NCBI GenBank assembly: GCA_902795985.1
Contig: CADBNG010000316.1
Location: forward strand, 1 to 6,431
Reading direction: 5' to 3'
Length of the DNA stretch: 6,431 bases
From: an uncultured Lachnospiraceae bacterium
GTDB taxonomy: Bacteria > Bacillota_A > Clostridia > Lachnospirales > Lachnospiraceae
Shown here: positions 4,755 to 6,431 of the stretch, one piece after another
How the letters are laid out: every line of letters starts with the position of its first letter
Position numbering within the stretch: position 1 is the stretch's first letter
Translations under genes and position numbers: made by a program
The notes under the pieces: generated by a model
The model's database searches: none
Told to the model about the DNA's origin: nothing
Seen by the model: the letters and a program-made list of their open reading frames with translations, nothing else

Positions 4755-6374
4755 TCAATATATATGGATCTTCCGCAGCAGGCGCACAATATAGCGTCCG
4801 CCCGGGAAATGCAGCATCTCTTCTTCTGTCGTCCGTGATACTTTGACGTACAGCACCATATAGATCAGAACGGCCAGAATGACAGAAACAAACAGGCCGA
4901 TGGACGGACGGCGGGTCAGACCGAAGATCAGGCGGTACAGCAGATACGCCGCCGCGCCCATGATCGCTGAAGCGATCAGCGGTTCCATATAGGTCCGGCG
5001 GATCTCAGCCTGATAGTTCAGATATTTCCGCATGGACTGGATGTTCAGCACACAGCAGACGACGGAGAACAGGATATTGGCGATCATGACCGCATACACA
5101 TCCAGCGCCGGAATGATCAACAGAAGTATTGCCAGTGAAACCATGTTTACGATCAGGGATATGCCGGCGTTGAGCAGAGCCCGCCGCTGCTGTCCGATCG
5201 CCTGCAGGACGCCGCCCGTAACGATCGAGAAAGAATCCGTGACCGCGAATACCGAACCGGTGAGCAGCAGCTTTGCCGCCAGGTCGGTCGACGTGGGAAA
5301 CAGCACGCCCATGATCGGATATGCCAGGACGGTCAGCCCGAGCATACACGGGATACAGATAAACATGGTCAGGCGGAGCGTCTTGTTGACTTCGGTGCCC
5401 GCTTCTTCCACTTCCCCGATCACATACCGGCCGGCTACCTCGGGCATCATGGCCGCTGCTGTCGCCGAAGCCACCGCCAGCGGGATCCCGAGTATGGGGA
5501 TGTAGAAGTTGATATATTCCCCGTAGTTCGACGCGATCAGATCCGAATTGATCCTGTGCCAGCCCTGGATGCTGGAATACAGGAAACTGTTCAGATAGGA
5601 ACTGCAGTTATAAATAAAGGACGTAAAGATGATCGGCGTGATCATCAGGAAGATCGTCCGCAGAAGCTCTGAGTAGGACTCTTCTGCCCTGACCGTGTCC
5701 TGTTTTCTCTTTTTCCGGAAATACCCGCGGTTGACCCAGTAGACAAACACCATAAAGACCAGGCCGACCAGTACGCCGGCTCCGGTCCCGATCGTTCCGC
5801 CCATGGCTCCGTAGATAGAAGCTTTCTGTCCTCCGGTTGGCGCCATCACATGGATCAGGACATAGGCTGCTGCCACGCTGACCAGGGCATTCATGATCTG
5901 TTCCGCAATCTGCGAGATGGATGTCGGGGTCATCGTCCGGTGCGCCTGGAAATAGCCGCGGAACACGCCCAGGATCGCCGAAAGAAAGATCGTCGGCGCC
6001 AGCGCCCGCAGGGCCGGAAGCGCGTTCTGCTGATTGGCCGGAAGCAGGAAGCGTCCGCCGAACCAGCACACCAGAGCCGTTACGCCGCCGACGATGACGG
6101 CATAGACCAGCGCCGCCAGAAACGTTTTATGCGCGCTCCGGTACTGCTTCTTCGCATTCTTTTCTGCCACGATCTTGGAGACCGCCATCGGAATGCTGTA
6201 GGAAGAGATCAGAAGCAGGATCGAATACAGGCCGCTCGCGAATCCGTAATAGCCCATGCCGACCGCTCCGACGGCTCCCGCCAGCGGACGGCGGTACAGC
6301 AGTCCGATGATCCGGGAGACGATCGACGCGATCATCAAGACCGACGCGTTTTTTACCAGGTTACTCTTCTTCAT
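4755..6374 (-). CDS. MOP-superfamily oligosaccharide/lipid II flippase (SpoVB/MurJ type, 539 residues)
   Basis: This is an integral membrane protein with about 14 hydrophobic segments across its full length. It belongs to the polysaccharide-transporter branch of the MOP superfamily (SpoVB, YtgP/MurJ), which flips lipid-linked cell-wall or surface-polysaccharide precursors across the cytoplasmic membrane. Family marks are the N-terminal VSRIIGLLYRRPLAGAVG stretch (19-36), GMGYYGFASGLYSILLLISS (39-58), and the signature GVFRGYFQAHRTMTPTSISQ (136-155) followed by IAEQ. Its length matches B. subtilis YtgP (about 540) and SpoVB (about 520). The ATG at 6372-6374 follows TGGAG 6 bases upstream and overlaps the stop codon of the preceding gene as ATGA, so the two are translationally coupled. 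No hairpin terminator follows its stop, so some read-through into the next gene is possible. Substrate cannot be told from sequence: lipid II and an exopolysaccharide unit are both possible. Confidence 0.92.
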   Translation of the reverse strand: MKKSNLVKNASVLMIASIVSRIIGLLYRRPLAGAVGAVGMGYYGFASGLYSILLLISSYSIPMAVSKIVAEKNAKKQYRSAHKTFLAALVYAVIVGGVTALVCWFGGRFLLPANQQNALPALRALAPTIFLSAILGVFRGYFQAHRTMTPTSISQIAEQIMNALVSVAAAYVLIHVMAPTGGQKASIYGAMGGTIGTGAGVLVGLVFMVFVYWVNRGYFRKKRKQDTVRAEESYSELLRTIFLMITPIIFTSFIYNCSSYLNSFLYSSIQGWHRINSDLIASNYGEYINFYIPILGIPLAVASATAAAMMPEVAGRYVIGEVEEAGTEVNKTLRLTMFICIPCMLGLTVLAYPIMGVLFPTSTDLAAKLLLTGSVFAVTDSFSIVTGGVLQAIGQQRRALLNAGISLIVNMVSLAILLLIIPALDVYAVMIANILFSVVCCVLNIQSMRKYLNYQAEIRRTYMEPLIASAIMGAAAYLLYRLIFGLTRRPSIGLFVSVILAVLIYMVLYVKVSRTTEEEMLHFPGGRYIVRLLRKIHIY

Positions 6375-6431
6375 GTAATGCTCCAGTCAATCGGTTCCAG
6401 ACCGTAGGATTCCAGATAGGCGTTCGTCCGT
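6371..6431 (-). CDS. C-terminal end of an unidentified protein (partial)
   Basis: The reading frame ending in TGA at 6371-6373 encodes the tail TNAYLESYGLEPIDWSIT. Its stop overlaps the flippase ATG as ATGA, a common arrangement in coupled operons, and this favours it over a second open frame in the same 60 bases. Too little is present to name a family. The overlap suggests that it belongs to the same operon as the flippase. Confidence 0.5.
   Translation of the reverse strand, partial: RTNAYLESYGLEPIDWSIT

Noticed and set aside
5850..6407. A plus-strand open frame of 185 codons rich in Arg, Asp and Gln
   Set aside because: It mirrors the flippase gene; the composition is typical of an antisense reading.

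Overview
The window looks like a chromosomal segment from a member of the class Clostridia (Bacillota). The main reason is a complete SCIFF peptide and maturase pair, which is almost a hallmark of that class. The SpoVB/MurJ-type flippase and the pyrophosphate-type phosphofructokinase fit as well. Base composition is roughly balanced to moderately GC-rich in genes, with AT-rich intergenic gaps. I cannot name a genus.

Every gene I can support lies on the minus strand, so transcription runs from high to low coordinates. From right to left these are: the last codons of an unidentified gene (6371-6431); a 539-residue MOP-superfamily lipid-linked oligosaccharide flippase that overlaps it by 4 bases (4755-6374); a 145-residue unrecognised secreted or membrane protein with its own promoter (4184-4621); two tandem intrinsic terminators (4120-4143 and 4064-4084); a phosphofructokinase of the pyrophosphate-dependent type with its own promoter and a leader hairpin (2708-3961); a strong-looking promoter whose -35 box overlaps the phosphofructokinase stop codon; the 47-residue six-cysteine peptide scfA (2499-2642); an intergenic hairpin; the radical SAM/SPASM maturase scfB, which starts at TTG (1049-2410); a degenerate repeat tract derived from the scfB 3' end; and secD, cut by the left edge (1-905).

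The biological centre is the scfA-scfB-secD cluster. ScfA is a ribosomally made precursor. ScfB is the enzyme that, in the characterised family members, installs a cysteine-to-threonine thioether cross-link. SecD is a subunit of the protein-export motor. The promoter before scfA, the hairpin between scfA and scfB, and the lack of a visible terminator between scfB and secD suggest one transcript that yields much peptide, less maturase, and read-through into the export gene. The final role of the SCIFF product is not known to me.

The least explained items are the small Ser/Thr-rich membrane protein, the repeat tract after scfB, and the dyad and leader hairpin that decorate the phosphofructokinase promoter.
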